Shown piece after piece: positions 9,384-18,240 of a stretch of 64,000 nucleotides of DNA. Source of the stretch: GWE2-42-39 sp963662895. Lineage in GTDB: Bacteria > Bacteroidota > Bacteroidia > Bacteroidales > Prolixibacteraceae. The DNA is taken from NCBI GenBank assembly GCA_963662895.1, contig OY759982.1, positions 3,782,001 through 3,846,000 on the forward strand. The letters are read 5' to 3'. The notes beneath the pieces were generated by a model. It was not told where the DNA came from and did not search any database. It was given only the letters and a program-made list of their open reading frames with translations. The position numbers were made by a program, and so were the translations under genes. Within the stretch, counting starts at the first letter, position 1, and each line of letters starts with the position of its first letter.

Positions 9384-10925
9384 ATGCCTAAAAAGATGCG
9401 TAAACCAGAATATTACCGGAAGATTGATATGTACCTTAATCATGAACTATCGGACGATGAGTTAAGAGAGTTCAATGTTGAGTTGTTACTCAACTCGACC
9501 GTAGCAGAAGAGGTGGAACTTCACCGGGAGGTACAACAAGCAGTACAGGAAGAGGACATTATGGCACTTCGTCATAAGCTGGAGGTTATCCTGAAAGGGG
9601 AAAAATATGCGAAAGAGAGTACTGTAAAAACAGTTATGTCAGCAGAGGACATGAACTATAATTTTGGCTTATCAGGCGAATTTTCATCTTTCAGGGAATT
9701 TTTTAAGCCGGTTGAAGCTACTGATTTAAACAGACTTTCCCACAGCCTACCCCGGATACATCTTTTCCAGCACGGACTTGCAGGAAAAGAAAATATACAC
9801 CAATTTTATAAAGAACAATTCGGGGATTCTGAAAACGAGGAAGAGTTGCTTTCACCTGCAGATGAAGCCATTTTTGCCGAAGTAAGGGATGCCCTGAGTG
9901 AAAAAGATATTTTTGAACTCCGTGCAAATCTGAGACAGATTGCGGAAAGGCTCCCTGAACACGAGAGGAGCACAGAAGAAATAGACAAATATCTAAACGA
10001 AGAAATGAAACCGGATCAACAGGTAGGTTTCGAAGAAGAAGCAATATATAATCAGCAACTTCGGGAAGACATTGTGTTACACAGGGAAATAGAATCAGCC
10101 GTTCTGGAGACAGATATAATGGAATTACGGACAAGCCTGGCTAAGATTCAGGGCATTGAGCATTCTACAGAGAGGGTTGAGGATATTGACCGTTATATTA
10201 CGGGAGAACTAAGTAACGAAGAATTGAAAGTGTTTGAAGATAAACTTTCATCGAATCCGGTTCTTGCCTCTGATGTAAGGATGTATCGAGAAATTGATTC
10301 GGCCCTGGAAGAATCCGATATTATGAAGATAAGATCAAAGCTTCAGGCGATAAGCAAGGAGGTAGTCAAAGACCGTCAGCGAGCGATCCGTATGCCATTA
10401 TCAAAAGTTGCCATTACCTCTATAGCCGCCTCTCTCGCTTTGATATTAAGTATCGGGGGATGGATATTAAGGCAGACATCCTCTGATGGTGAAATTTACT
10501 CAGAATTTTACCAGCCTTATCAAAGTCCGGGGATTGTTCGTTCAGGCAATACAACCATGGACAATACACTAACCGAGGCCCTACAGAAATTCAATGCCCA
10601 GGAATACGAATCGGCGCTGGCCTTATTCCGGCAAGTAGTTGCGTATGACTCAAAAAATCCGGTAGTACATTTCTATTCAGGAGCCTCATATCAGGAGACA
10701 GGCCGGTTCAACAAAGCGATCGAGGAATATGAAATAGTGGTCAAAGACAGGGACAACCTGTTCGTGGAACAGGCGGAATGGTATATTGGTCTGTGTTATC
10801 TTCAGACACAGGAACGAAGAAAAGCATACCGTCAGTTGCAACGTATATCGAAAAGCAACAGTTATTACAGCAAAAAAGCAGAGGCGATTATCCGGCGGCT
10901 GAAACTGATAAAATATAAAGAATAG
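9384..10925 (+). CDS. Membrane protein with four anti-sigma-like modules and TPRs
   Basis: About 513 residues. The N-terminal, probably cytoplasmic part holds four related modules of roughly 60-100 residues. Each has an anti-sigma-like start (for example IDRYITGELSNEELKVFEDK) and ends in a REhxxAhxExDIMxhRxxLxxI motif. The four endings are EEDIMALRHKL, EKDIFELRANL, ETDIMELRTSL and ESDIMKIRSKL. A single membrane helix (VAITSIAASLALILSIGGWI) follows, then about four TPR helices (EYESALALFRQVVAYD, RFNKAIEEYEIVVKD and others) that would lie in the periplasm. The start at ATG 9384 (MPKKMRKPEYYRK) is chosen because upstream in-frame codons give an unrelated sequence. I do not recognise a named family. 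It sits downstream of the double-glycine peptide and near a TPR-CHAT protein, which suggests signalling across the membrane. No sigma factor is adjacent. Confidence 0.75.
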   Translation: MPKKMRKPEYYRKIDMYLNHELSDDELREFNVELLLNSTVAEEVELHREVQQAVQEEDIMALRHKLEVILKGEKYAKESTVKTVMSAEDMNYNFGLSGEFSSFREFFKPVEATDLNRLSHSLPRIHLFQHGLAGKENIHQFYKEQFGDSENEEELLSPADEAIFAEVRDALSEKDIFELRANLRQIAERLPEHERSTEEIDKYLNEEMKPDQQVGFEEEAIYNQQLREDIVLHREIESAVLETDIMELRTSLAKIQGIEHSTERVEDIDRYITGELSNEELKVFEDKLSSNPVLASDVRMYREIDSALEESDIMKIRSKLQAISKEVVKDRQRAIRMPLSKVAITSIAASLALILSIGGWILRQTSSDGEIYSEFYQPYQSPGIVRSGNTTMDNTLTEALQKFNAQEYESALALFRQVVAYDSKNPVVHFYSGASYQETGRFNKAIEEYEIVVKDRDNLFVEQAEWYIGLCYLQTQERRKAYRQLQRISKSNSYYSKKAEAIIRRLKLIKYKE

Positions 10926-11276
10926 AAAAATTACAGGCAAAATAAAGTTGAAGCAAAAAGAAACAGATACATTTGATTTTAATGTTAATACTTGAATTTC
11001 TGAATTATAAATGTTTTAAAGCTAAAAGCAGACAGCGGAAAAATTCCTGATTATCCTGGTTCAATCATTCAAGGGTTTCGGACGTTGCTAGAAGTTAGAA
11101 AAAACAAATAAAGACATATTACAGAATCATATTTTCGCCAAGGCGGGGATGTGGAGGTTTATACCTGAAACAGGTATAAAAAAAATAAGGCGCTTTTTAT
11201 TCCCTTCATCAGTTGATTGTAATCCGGGAATAAAAAGTGCTTTATTTTTATTGATACTGACAAAAGGAATCAATCT
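10926..11276. other. Intergenic region between convergent genes
   Basis: 351 bp with no supported gene. It contains a small palindrome (ATACCTGAAACAGGTAT, 11161-11177) and, next to it, a long hairpin listed separately. The rest is AT-rich with nothing recognised. Confidence 0.6.
11181..11249. terminator. Long bidirectional terminator hairpin
   Basis: The left arm 11181-11204 (AAATAAGGCGCTTTTTATTCCC core) pairs with the right arm 11226-11249 (GGGAATAAAAAGTGCTTTAT core) with few mismatches. Both flanks are A/T tracts. It lies between the convergent repeat-module gene (+) and amt (-), so it can stop transcription from both sides. Confidence 0.75.
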
Positions 11277-12617
11277 CTATTCTTCTCTTTTATATTCAAA
11301 ATCATAGGATTCATCGTGTTGACTAATATCCAGTCCCACTTTTTCGGCATGGGGTGAAACTCTTAATGGAACCAGTATATTGGTAAACTTATAAATCAAC
11401 CACGATCCGCCAAAAGTAAAAATGCTTACAATAACTAAAGCCAGCATATGGTAAAGAAAGGTCGAAACTTCACCATAAATCAACCCTACCTTGTCAGCAA
11501 AAACGGCAGTTAATATCATTCCTGTAATACCTCCCATACCATGGGCCGGAAAAACATCCAGCGTATCATCTAATAAAGAATGTGTCCGTAAGGTAATTGC
11601 ATAATTACTGACAAAAGCGGCAATAACACCTATGAATATACTCGAACCTATACTAACAAAACCTGCTGCCGGTGTAATTGCGACCAAACCTACTACTAAA
11701 CCGATGGATGCTCCAATACTTGATGGTTTCTTACCTTTTACTGCATCAAAAAAAATCCAGGTTAGCATTGCTGCTGCTGAAGCCGTATTGGTGTTCATCA
11801 AAGCCAAAGCGGCTGTCGAATTAGCCCCCAGGGCCGATCCCGCATTAAATCCAAACCAACCAAACCAGAGCATTCCTGCGCCGAGCAAAACAAAAGGTAT
11901 GTTGGCCGGTTTAATTTCAGAGTCCGTATGGAAGTCTTTTCGTCTTCCCAAAAACATTGCTCCTGCCAATGCAGCAAAACCAGCTGACATATGAACAACT
12001 GTGCCTCCGGCAAAGTCGAGTATCCCCCAGTTCCTTAGAAAACCATTGGGATGCCAGGTCCAATGAGCCAATGGCGCATAAATAAAGAGGGAAAACAAAA
12101 CCATGAATAACATGTATGCCCTGAATCTTACCCTGCCAGCAAAAGAACCGGTAATAAGAGCAGGGGTAATAATTGCAAACTTGAGCTGAAACATCGCAAA
12201 CAAGGCAAGAGGAATCGTGGGACTCAAATCGGGGTCACAGGATCCTCCTACTCCCCGGAACATAAAATACGTACACGGGTTGCCAAATAAACCAAAACCT
12301 TCTGGGCCAACACTTTCTCCAAAAGCAATACTAAAACCAACAACCACCCATAAAACACTAACAAGCCCCATGGCAATAAAACTCTGGAGCATGGTTGAAA
12401 TAATGTTCTTCGGTTGTATCATTCCTCCATAAAAAAAAGCAACACCAGGGGTCATGATTAAAACCAAGGCAGTTGCGGTAAGCATCCAGGCTGCATCTCC
12501 CGGCACCACCGTTTTATCGATTACAAACGATGCGGTTCCTGAAAATGCAATTCCCAGTATTCCGGCAATAATTAGAAGGCTTAAAAGGAACAGCCATTTA
12601 AGTCTAGTGTTTTTCAT
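11277..12617 (-). CDS. amt: Ammonium transporter (Amt family)
   Basis: About 446 residues, the usual Amt size, with a signal-like first helix and eleven predicted membrane segments. The family signatures are clear: DAAWMLTATALVLIMTPGVAFFYGG at the start of the fold, the first pore His in FAGGTVVHMSAGFAALAGA, and the second in FPAHGMGGITGMILTA. It moves ammonium across the inner membrane. ATG at 12617 (MKNTRLKW) is preferred; an ATG three codons upstream is possible. It is divergent from an Lrp/AsnC regulator. No GlnK/P-II gene is next to it, which is unusual because the pair is commonly linked. Confidence 0.95.
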   Translation of the reverse strand: MKNTRLKWLFLLSLLIIAGILGIAFSGTASFVIDKTVVPGDAAWMLTATALVLIMTPGVAFFYGGMIQPKNIISTMLQSFIAMGLVSVLWVVVGFSIAFGESVGPEGFGLFGNPCTYFMFRGVGGSCDPDLSPTIPLALFAMFQLKFAIITPALITGSFAGRVRFRAYMLFMVLFSLFIYAPLAHWTWHPNGFLRNWGILDFAGGTVVHMSAGFAALAGAMFLGRRKDFHTDSEIKPANIPFVLLGAGMLWFGWFGFNAGSALGANSTAALALMNTNTASAAAMLTWIFFDAVKGKKPSSIGASIGLVVGLVAITPAAGFVSIGSSIFIGVIAAFVSNYAITLRTHSLLDDTLDVFPAHGMGGITGMILTAVFADKVGLIYGEVSTFLYHMLALVIVSIFTFGGSWLIYKFTNILVPLRVSPHAEKVGLDISQHDESYDFEYKREE

Positions 12618-12626
12618 ACTATACAA

Positions 12627-12968
12627 ATTTTAAGTTGTGCTTTCTCTCTCATAACACTACAAAATATTCTATTGCTTAAAAACAGTAAATATTCGTTGTG
12701 CTATTTTAATAATCCAAAAATAACAAATAACTCATCATGCAGACATAAAGATAATATAATGATGTCATAACATTATGATTGATTACAAAAAATTAACATT
12801 TTAATTCAAATTATATCAAAATGATTATTTGCATTTATATTCTAAAAAAAATATAGTTTCATGTATTCTTTTATGTCAATCTGCTTTTTTTTAATAATTG
12901 TGACAGCCTTCATATACGGGAAATACTTTTTTTTGTACTTTTAAATCAATATCGAAAATCTAAAAAAA
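12627..12968. other. Divergent promoter region amt / lrp
   Basis: 342 bp, strongly AT-rich. It must hold both divergent promoters. On the plus side TACTTTTA (around 12937) resembles a -7 box about 30 bp before the regulator start. An imperfect inverted repeat (AATGATGTCATAACATT, near 12758-12775) could be a regulator site, but this is only suggestive. Confidence 0.4.
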
Positions 12969-13436
12969 ATGACCTTAAAGAATAATCTTGATACCGTTGA
13001 TTTAAATATCCTGAATATCATTACTAAAAATGCAAGAATTCCGTTCAAAGATGTTGCCGCGGAGGTAGGAGTATCTCGTGCAGCCGTTCATCAACGCGTA
13101 AACCGGATGATTGACATGGGAGTTATCACGGGTTCCGGATATCATATAAATCCAAAAAAAATTGAGTTTACTACTTGCACTTATATTGGCATTTTCCTTG
13201 AAAAAGGAAGTATGTTCCATACCGTGGCTGAAAAACTTAAAGCTATTCCTGAAATCGTTGAATGTCATTATACAACCGGACAATACGCTATATTTATAAA
13301 GGTATATTCAAAAGACAATGAACATTTAAAAGATATCTTAAGCAATCAGGTCCAAAAAATAAGGGGAATATCGGCCACAGAAACATTTATTTCACTGGAA
13401 GAGACATTCAAAAGAGAGGTATCTATCGATTTATAA
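12969..13436 (+). CDS. Lrp/AsnC family transcriptional regulator
   Basis: 155 residues, normal for the family. The N-terminal winged helix-turn-helix is visible (FKDVAAEVGVSRAAVHQRVNRM, about residues 28-49) after the opening LDTVDLNILNIITKNARIP. The C-terminal RAM effector domain carries the IPEIVECHYTTGQYAIFIKV beta-strand pattern. These proteins sense amino acids or related metabolites and often control the divergent gene, so regulation of amt is a reasonable inference, though unproven. Confidence 0.93.
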   Translation: MTLKNNLDTVDLNILNIITKNARIPFKDVAAEVGVSRAAVHQRVNRMIDMGVITGSGYHINPKKIEFTTCTYIGIFLEKGSMFHTVAEKLKAIPEIVECHYTTGQYAIFIKVYSKDNEHLKDILSNQVQKIRGISATETFISLEETFKREVSIDL

Positions 13437-13587
13437 CTATTAATTCATTGTTACCCCTCTTTTATCTGATTTTACAGGACAAAACATGTACATTCGCAGT
13501 AAATTTTCATCCGCGTTGAAAATAATAATTAAGCGGGGTGCAAGTTTATTTTTTAACTTTAAAGAAAATTAGCAAAAACACATAATT

Positions 13588-14919
13588 ATGAAAATTTCAG
13601 TCGTTGGAACAGGTTACGTTGGATTGGTTTCAGGAACTTGTTTTGCAGAAACCGGGATCAATGTGGTGTGTGTAGATATTGACAAAAGGAAAATTGACAT
13701 GCTGAACAGCGGGCAGATTCCGATATACGAACCCGGATTGGAAGATATATACAGGAAAAATGTCGAAAAAGGCCGCTTGTCGTTTACCACCAATATTAAG
13801 GAAAGTCTGGAAAATACCGACGCTATATTTATTGCGGTAGGCACACCTCCCGGGGAAGACGGGAGTGCCGACCTGAAATACGTGCTGAATGTGGCCCGTG
13901 AAGTAGGCAGAAAACTCAATCACTATATGGTTGTAGTTACAAAAAGTACCGTTCCGGTAGGAACATCACACAAAGTAAAAGCAGCAATGAATGAAGAACT
14001 ACTAAAACGGAATTGTGATATTCCCTTTGATGTGGCTTCAAATCCCGAATTCTTGAAAGAAGGCAATGCTGTGGCCGATTTTCTGAAACCCGATCGCATC
14101 GTGGTAGGAACCGATTCAGAACGGGCCATGAAAGTAATGCAACGTTTGTACAAACCATTTCTTTTGAACAATCACCCGATTTTGTTTATGGATATTGCTT
14201 CTTCTGAAATGACCAAATATGCAGCTAATTCGATGCTGGCCACCAAAATCAGTTTTATGAATGATATTGCCAATTTATGTGAATTGGTTGGCGCCGATGT
14301 AAATATGGTACGCAGAGGCATTGGTTCAGACAGCCGTATTGGGAACCAGTTCATTTATGCCGGGACAGGATATGGTGGCTCCTGCTTTCCTAAAGATGTA
14401 AAAGCACTGATTCGTACCGGTGACGAAAAAGGTCATTCATTGGAAATTTTAAAAGCGGTAGAGAATGTAAATAATCGCCAAAAATCGATCATGGTCAAAA
14501 AAATGATGCAGCATTTTAACAACGATCTCTCGGATAAAAAAATTGCACTCTGGGGCCTGGCTTTTAAACCTAAAACCGACGACATGCGTGAGGCTCCTTC
14601 CCTGGTGATTATCGATCAACTAATGAAAGCCGGTGCTAAGGTCATTGCATATGACCCCGTGGCCATAGAAGAAACACAGCGGATACTGGGTGATAAAATC
14701 AACTATGCAAAAGACGAGTATGATGCCTGTATCGACACTGATGCGCTGGTTCTGGTAACCGAATGGGCTGAGTTCAGGGTACCGAATTTCCGGGTACTGG
14801 GAAAACTACTAAAAAAGAAAGTAATCTTTGACGGACGGAATATTTACGATCCGGAAGAGATGCGTGAAGAAGGTTATACCTATTATAGTATTGGACGGAA
14901 GCCTGTTATCCAGGAATAA
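13588..14919 (+). CDS. ugd: UDP-glucose 6-dehydrogenase
   Basis: Oxidises UDP-glucose to UDP-glucuronate with two NAD+. 443 residues. The N-terminal Rossmann motif is VVGTGYVGLVSG; the catalytic Cys lies in GTGYGGSCFPKDVKAL near residue 268; the C-terminal UDP-binding domain has GLAFKPKTDDMREAPS. It heads a six-gene plus-strand operon of nucleotide-sugar genes, and its product is the substrate of the next gene. An AT-rich stretch with TAACTTTA at about 13553-13560 may be the -7 box. Confidence 0.96.
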   Translation: MKISVVGTGYVGLVSGTCFAETGINVVCVDIDKRKIDMLNSGQIPIYEPGLEDIYRKNVEKGRLSFTTNIKESLENTDAIFIAVGTPPGEDGSADLKYVLNVAREVGRKLNHYMVVVTKSTVPVGTSHKVKAAMNEELLKRNCDIPFDVASNPEFLKEGNAVADFLKPDRIVVGTDSERAMKVMQRLYKPFLLNNHPILFMDIASSEMTKYAANSMLATKISFMNDIANLCELVGADVNMVRRGIGSDSRIGNQFIYAGTGYGGSCFPKDVKALIRTGDEKGHSLEILKAVENVNNRQKSIMVKKMMQHFNNDLSDKKIALWGLAFKPKTDDMREAPSLVIIDQLMKAGAKVIAYDPVAIEETQRILGDKINYAKDEYDACIDTDALVLVTEWAEFRVPNFRVLGKLLKKKVIFDGRNIYDPEEMREEGYTYYSIGRKPVIQE

Positions 14920-14954
14920 GTCGCATCAATAAAAACATTTCATTCAGATTTAAT

Positions 14955-15902
14955 ATGAAACGAATTTTAGTGACCGGGGGGGCTGGTTTTGTAGGGTCTC
15001 ACTTATGTGAACGCTTACTAAATGAAGGTAACGAGGTCGTTTGCCTTGATAATTTTTTTACCGGCCGCAAGGAAAAAATCATCCACCTGCTCGACCATCC
15101 TTACTTCGAGATGGTACGCCACGATGTTACTATGCCTTATTATATAGAGGTAGATGAAATTTACAACCTAGCCTGCCCGGCTTCGCCGGTTCATTACCAG
15201 TTTAATGCGATAAAAACCATCAAAACATCGGTAATGGGAGCCATTAACATGCTAGGATTGGCCAAACGTACCAAGGCCAAAATACTGCAAGCATCGACCA
15301 GTGAAGTGTATGGCGATCCTGAATTACACCCTCAGCCCGAAAGCTACTGGGGCAATGTGAATCCTATCGGCATTCGCTCCTGTTATGACGAAGGCAAACG
15401 TTGTGCTGAATCGTTATTTGTAAATTATCACTCTCAAAATAATGTCAAGATAAAGATCGTCCGTATTTTCAATACCTATGGGCCCAAGATGGAACCCGAT
15501 GACGGACGGGTGGTGTCAAACTTTATTATTCAGGCATTGCGGGGAAAAGACATTAGTATTTTTGGAGGCGGCACACAAACCCGTAGTTTTCAACACGTAA
15601 GCGACCTACTGGAAGGGATGATCCGTATGATGAGTACCGGCGACGAATTTACTGGACCTGTAAATATTGGTAACCCGAACGAATTTACCATGCTTGAATT
15701 GGCCCGGGTTATTTTGGATATTACCGGCTCAAAATCAAAAATTGCATATTTCCCCCTGCCCGACGACGATCCTACGCAACGTCAACCAGACATATCTCTG
15801 GCACGGGAAAAATTAGGAGGATGGGAACCCAAAATCCAACTACGCGAAGGATTGACACAAACCATTGAATATTTCGATCAGTATTTATCTGCAAACAAAT
15901 AA
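14955..15902 (+). CDS. uxs: UDP-glucuronate decarboxylase (UDP-xylose synthase)
   Basis: An extended short-chain dehydrogenase/reductase of 315 residues. It has the NAD motif TGGAGFVGSHLC at the N-terminus, STSEVYGDP, and the catalytic Tyr-xxx-Lys as SCYDEGKRCAES near residue 144. The segment NTYGPKMEPDDGRVVSNFI is characteristic of UDP-glucuronate decarboxylases. It would turn the product of ugd into UDP-xylose. It lies 35 bp after ugd and 8 bp before rfbA. A UDP-glucuronate epimerase is a less likely alternative. Confidence 0.92.
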   Translation: MKRILVTGGAGFVGSHLCERLLNEGNEVVCLDNFFTGRKEKIIHLLDHPYFEMVRHDVTMPYYIEVDEIYNLACPASPVHYQFNAIKTIKTSVMGAINMLGLAKRTKAKILQASTSEVYGDPELHPQPESYWGNVNPIGIRSCYDEGKRCAESLFVNYHSQNNVKIKIVRIFNTYGPKMEPDDGRVVSNFIIQALRGKDISIFGGGTQTRSFQHVSDLLEGMIRMMSTGDEFTGPVNIGNPNEFTMLELARVILDITGSKSKIAYFPLPDDDPTQRQPDISLAREKLGGWEPKIQLREGLTQTIEYFDQYLSANK

Positions 15903-15910
15903 TTCAAAAA

Positions 15911-16792
15911 ATGAAAGGAATCATACTTGCCGGAGGCTCCGGCACCAGACTGTATCCGATCACGAAAACCATCTCAAAACAAATCATCCCGGTATACGAT
16001 AAGCCGATGATCTATTATCCGCTTTCCGTTTTAATGCTGGCCGGTATCCGTGATATATTGATCATCTCCACTCCTGAGGATATTGGCACATACAAAAAAT
16101 TACTGGGCGATGGCTGTCAACTGGGAATCAGCCTCAGATATGCTATTCAGCCTTCACCTGATGGACTGGCACAGGCTTTCATTATTGGCGAACAGTTTAT
16201 TGGCAGCGACCATGTTTGTATGATCCTTGGCGATAATATTTTCTACGGATATAATTTCAGGTCGATACTGGAAGAAGCCGCAAAGCTCGAAGAGGGTGCC
16301 GTGGTGTTCGGATACTACGTTAACGATCCCGAACGTTATGGCGTTGCAGAGTTCAATGGAGAGGGGCAAGTACTATCGATTGAAGAAAAACCGGCAAAAC
16401 CAAAATCGAACTATGCGGTCACCGGTCTGTATTTTTACAGCAACGATGTAATTGAAAAAGCCAAAAACCTGAAACCATCGGCACGGGGAGAACTGGAGAT
16501 TACCGATCTGAACCGGCTTTACCTGGAAGAAGGCAGATTAAGCGTGAAACTACTTGGACGGGGATTTGCATGGCTCGACACCGGCACACACGATAGTCTG
16601 TTACAGGCTTCCAATTTTATTGCCACGATTGAACAGAGGCAGGGCCTGAAAGTCTCCTGTGTCGAAGAGGTTGCCTACAAAAAAGGTTATATCGACCGGG
16701 AACAACTGCTGAAACTGGCTGAACCGTTAAAGAAAAACCAATACGGAGAATATCTGATAAGACTGGCTAATAACCAGATCTTATCTTTTTAA
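15911..16792 (+). CDS. rfbA: Glucose-1-phosphate thymidylyltransferase
   Basis: Forms dTDP-glucose from glucose 1-phosphate and dTTP, the first step to dTDP-L-rhamnose. 293 residues. The nucleotide-binding loop is LAGGSGTRLYPITKTISKQ, followed by PVYDKPMIYYPLSVLMLAGI and EEKPAKPKSNYAVTGLYFY, all standard for RmlA. It is followed after 13 bp by rfbC. Confidence 0.97.
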   Translation: MKGIILAGGSGTRLYPITKTISKQIIPVYDKPMIYYPLSVLMLAGIRDILIISTPEDIGTYKKLLGDGCQLGISLRYAIQPSPDGLAQAFIIGEQFIGSDHVCMILGDNIFYGYNFRSILEEAAKLEEGAVVFGYYVNDPERYGVAEFNGEGQVLSIEEKPAKPKSNYAVTGLYFYSNDVIEKAKNLKPSARGELEITDLNRLYLEEGRLSVKLLGRGFAWLDTGTHDSLLQASNFIATIEQRQGLKVSCVEEVAYKKGYIDREQLLKLAEPLKKNQYGEYLIRLANNQILSF

Positions 16793-16805
16793 TTTTTTTT
16801 GCTGA

Positions 16806-17360
16806 ATGAAAATTATTGAGACACCAATTCGCGGGTTACTAATTATTGAGCCCCGCGTTTTTGCCGACGAAAGAGGGTACTTTTTTGAAAGTTTTAACCA
16901 ATCTGATTTTGAAAAACAAGGACTAATGACCGGTTTTGTCCAGGATAATGAGTCGAAGTCGGGTTACGGAGTTATTCGCGGGTTACATTACCAATTGGGA
17001 CCATACGCACAAACTAAGCTAATCTGGGTGGTGCAAGGGACAGTTTATGATGTCGCAGTCGATCTGCGTAAAGGTTCACCTACTTTCGGGCAATGGTACG
17101 GACTGGAAGTGAGCGCAGCCAATAAAAAACAATTTTATATTCCGAAAGGCTTTGCTCATGGGTTCTCTGTATTAAGTGAATATGCCATTTTTTCGTATAA
17201 ATGCGATAATTTTTACAACCCTGAATCTGAGCGTGGAATCCGGTTTGATGACCCGACCCTGTCAATTGACTGGAAACTGAACGAGGCAGAAGCCATTGTT
17301 TCTGAAAAGGATATGATTTTGCCGTTTTTGAATGATGCAGAGATGAATTTTAAGTTTTGA
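16806..17360 (+). CDS. rfbC: dTDP-4-dehydrorhamnose 3,5-epimerase
   Basis: A cupin-fold epimerase of 184 residues. The catalytic His sits in the GVIRGLHYQ motif, and the downstream AQTKLIWVVQGTVYDVAVDL and IPKGFAHGFSVLSEYAIFSYK segments are typical of RmlC. It acts on dTDP-4-keto-6-deoxyglucose, which needs RfbB; no rfbB is in the window. It lies 4 bp before rfbD. Confidence 0.97.
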   Translation: MKIIETPIRGLLIIEPRVFADERGYFFESFNQSDFEKQGLMTGFVQDNESKSGYGVIRGLHYQLGPYAQTKLIWVVQGTVYDVAVDLRKGSPTFGQWYGLEVSAANKKQFYIPKGFAHGFSVLSEYAIFSYKCDNFYNPESERGIRFDDPTLSIDWKLNEAEAIVSEKDMILPFLNDAEMNFKF

Positions 17361-17364
17361 TCAT

Positions 17365-18228
17365 ATGACTCAAATACTCATTACCGGCGCCAATGGACAA
17401 CTCGGTTCAGAAATAAAAAAAATAGCGGTAAACTTTCCCGGACTGGAATTTTTGTTTACTGATATAGTTGAACTGGATATTACCAATCAGGGAAAAGTGG
17501 CGGCTTTTTTGGCGGAACACAAACCTGTTTTTCTTGTAAATTGTGCAGCCTACACGGCAGTCGATAAGGCCGAGGCCGATGAGAAAACAGCAAGGCTGCT
17601 CAATGCGACAGCGGTTTCCATTCTGGCGGAACAGTCAGCAAAAATAAATTGCAGGATGATCCATATCTCTACAGACTACGTGTTCGACGGGAAAGCCAAC
17701 CGCCCATACAGCGAAGATGCTCCGATCAACCCCCAGTCGGCTTACGGACGAACCAAGCTGGAGGGCGAGCAAATTTGCATGAAAAACAATCCGCGAAGCA
17801 TGATCATCCGTACCTCCTGGTTGTATTCTGCTTTCGGAAATAATTTCGTAAAAGCCATGCTCCGTCTCGGAAATGAAAGGGATGAACTGAAGATCGTATC
17901 TGACCAGATTGGTTCACCAACCAATGCCGCCGATCTGGCCCAGGCAATTTTAACGATCATTTCATCTGTTGCTGACGAACAAAAAGCATTTGAACCGGGC
18001 ATTTACCATTATTCAAATGAAGGTATTGCCAGTTGGTACGATTTCACCTGTGCAATTGCCGACTTTGCCGGACTACCCTGCAAAGTAATCCCCATCTCAA
18101 CCAACGAATATCCGTTATCCGCCCCCCGTCCGGAATACAGCGTAATGGACAAATCAAAAATTAAGCATACTTTTGACATTGAAATTCCTCACTGGAAGGA
18201 TAGTTTGAATCATTATTTTCAGAAATAA
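17365..18228 (+). CDS. rfbD: dTDP-4-dehydrorhamnose reductase
   Basis: Reduces the keto sugar to dTDP-L-rhamnose. 287 residues with the NAD(P) motif ITGANGQLGSEI, the STDYVFDG motif and the Tyr-xxx-Lys dyad in YGRTKLEGE. The C-terminal part has the RPEYSVMDKSKI pattern seen in RmlD. It is the fifth gene of the nucleotide-sugar operon. Confidence 0.96.
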   Translation: MTQILITGANGQLGSEIKKIAVNFPGLEFLFTDIVELDITNQGKVAAFLAEHKPVFLVNCAAYTAVDKAEADEKTARLLNATAVSILAEQSAKINCRMIHISTDYVFDGKANRPYSEDAPINPQSAYGRTKLEGEQICMKNNPRSMIIRTSWLYSAFGNNFVKAMLRLGNERDELKIVSDQIGSPTNAADLAQAILTIISSVADEQKAFEPGIYHYSNEGIASWYDFTCAIADFAGLPCKVIPISTNEYPLSAPRPEYSVMDKSKIKHTFDIEIPHWKDSLNHYFQK

Positions 18229-18240
18229 AAAGATAGTAAC

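Noticed and set aside
11632..12432. Long antisense frames inside amt
   Set aside because: They mirror the codon pattern of the transporter gene and have no independent features.
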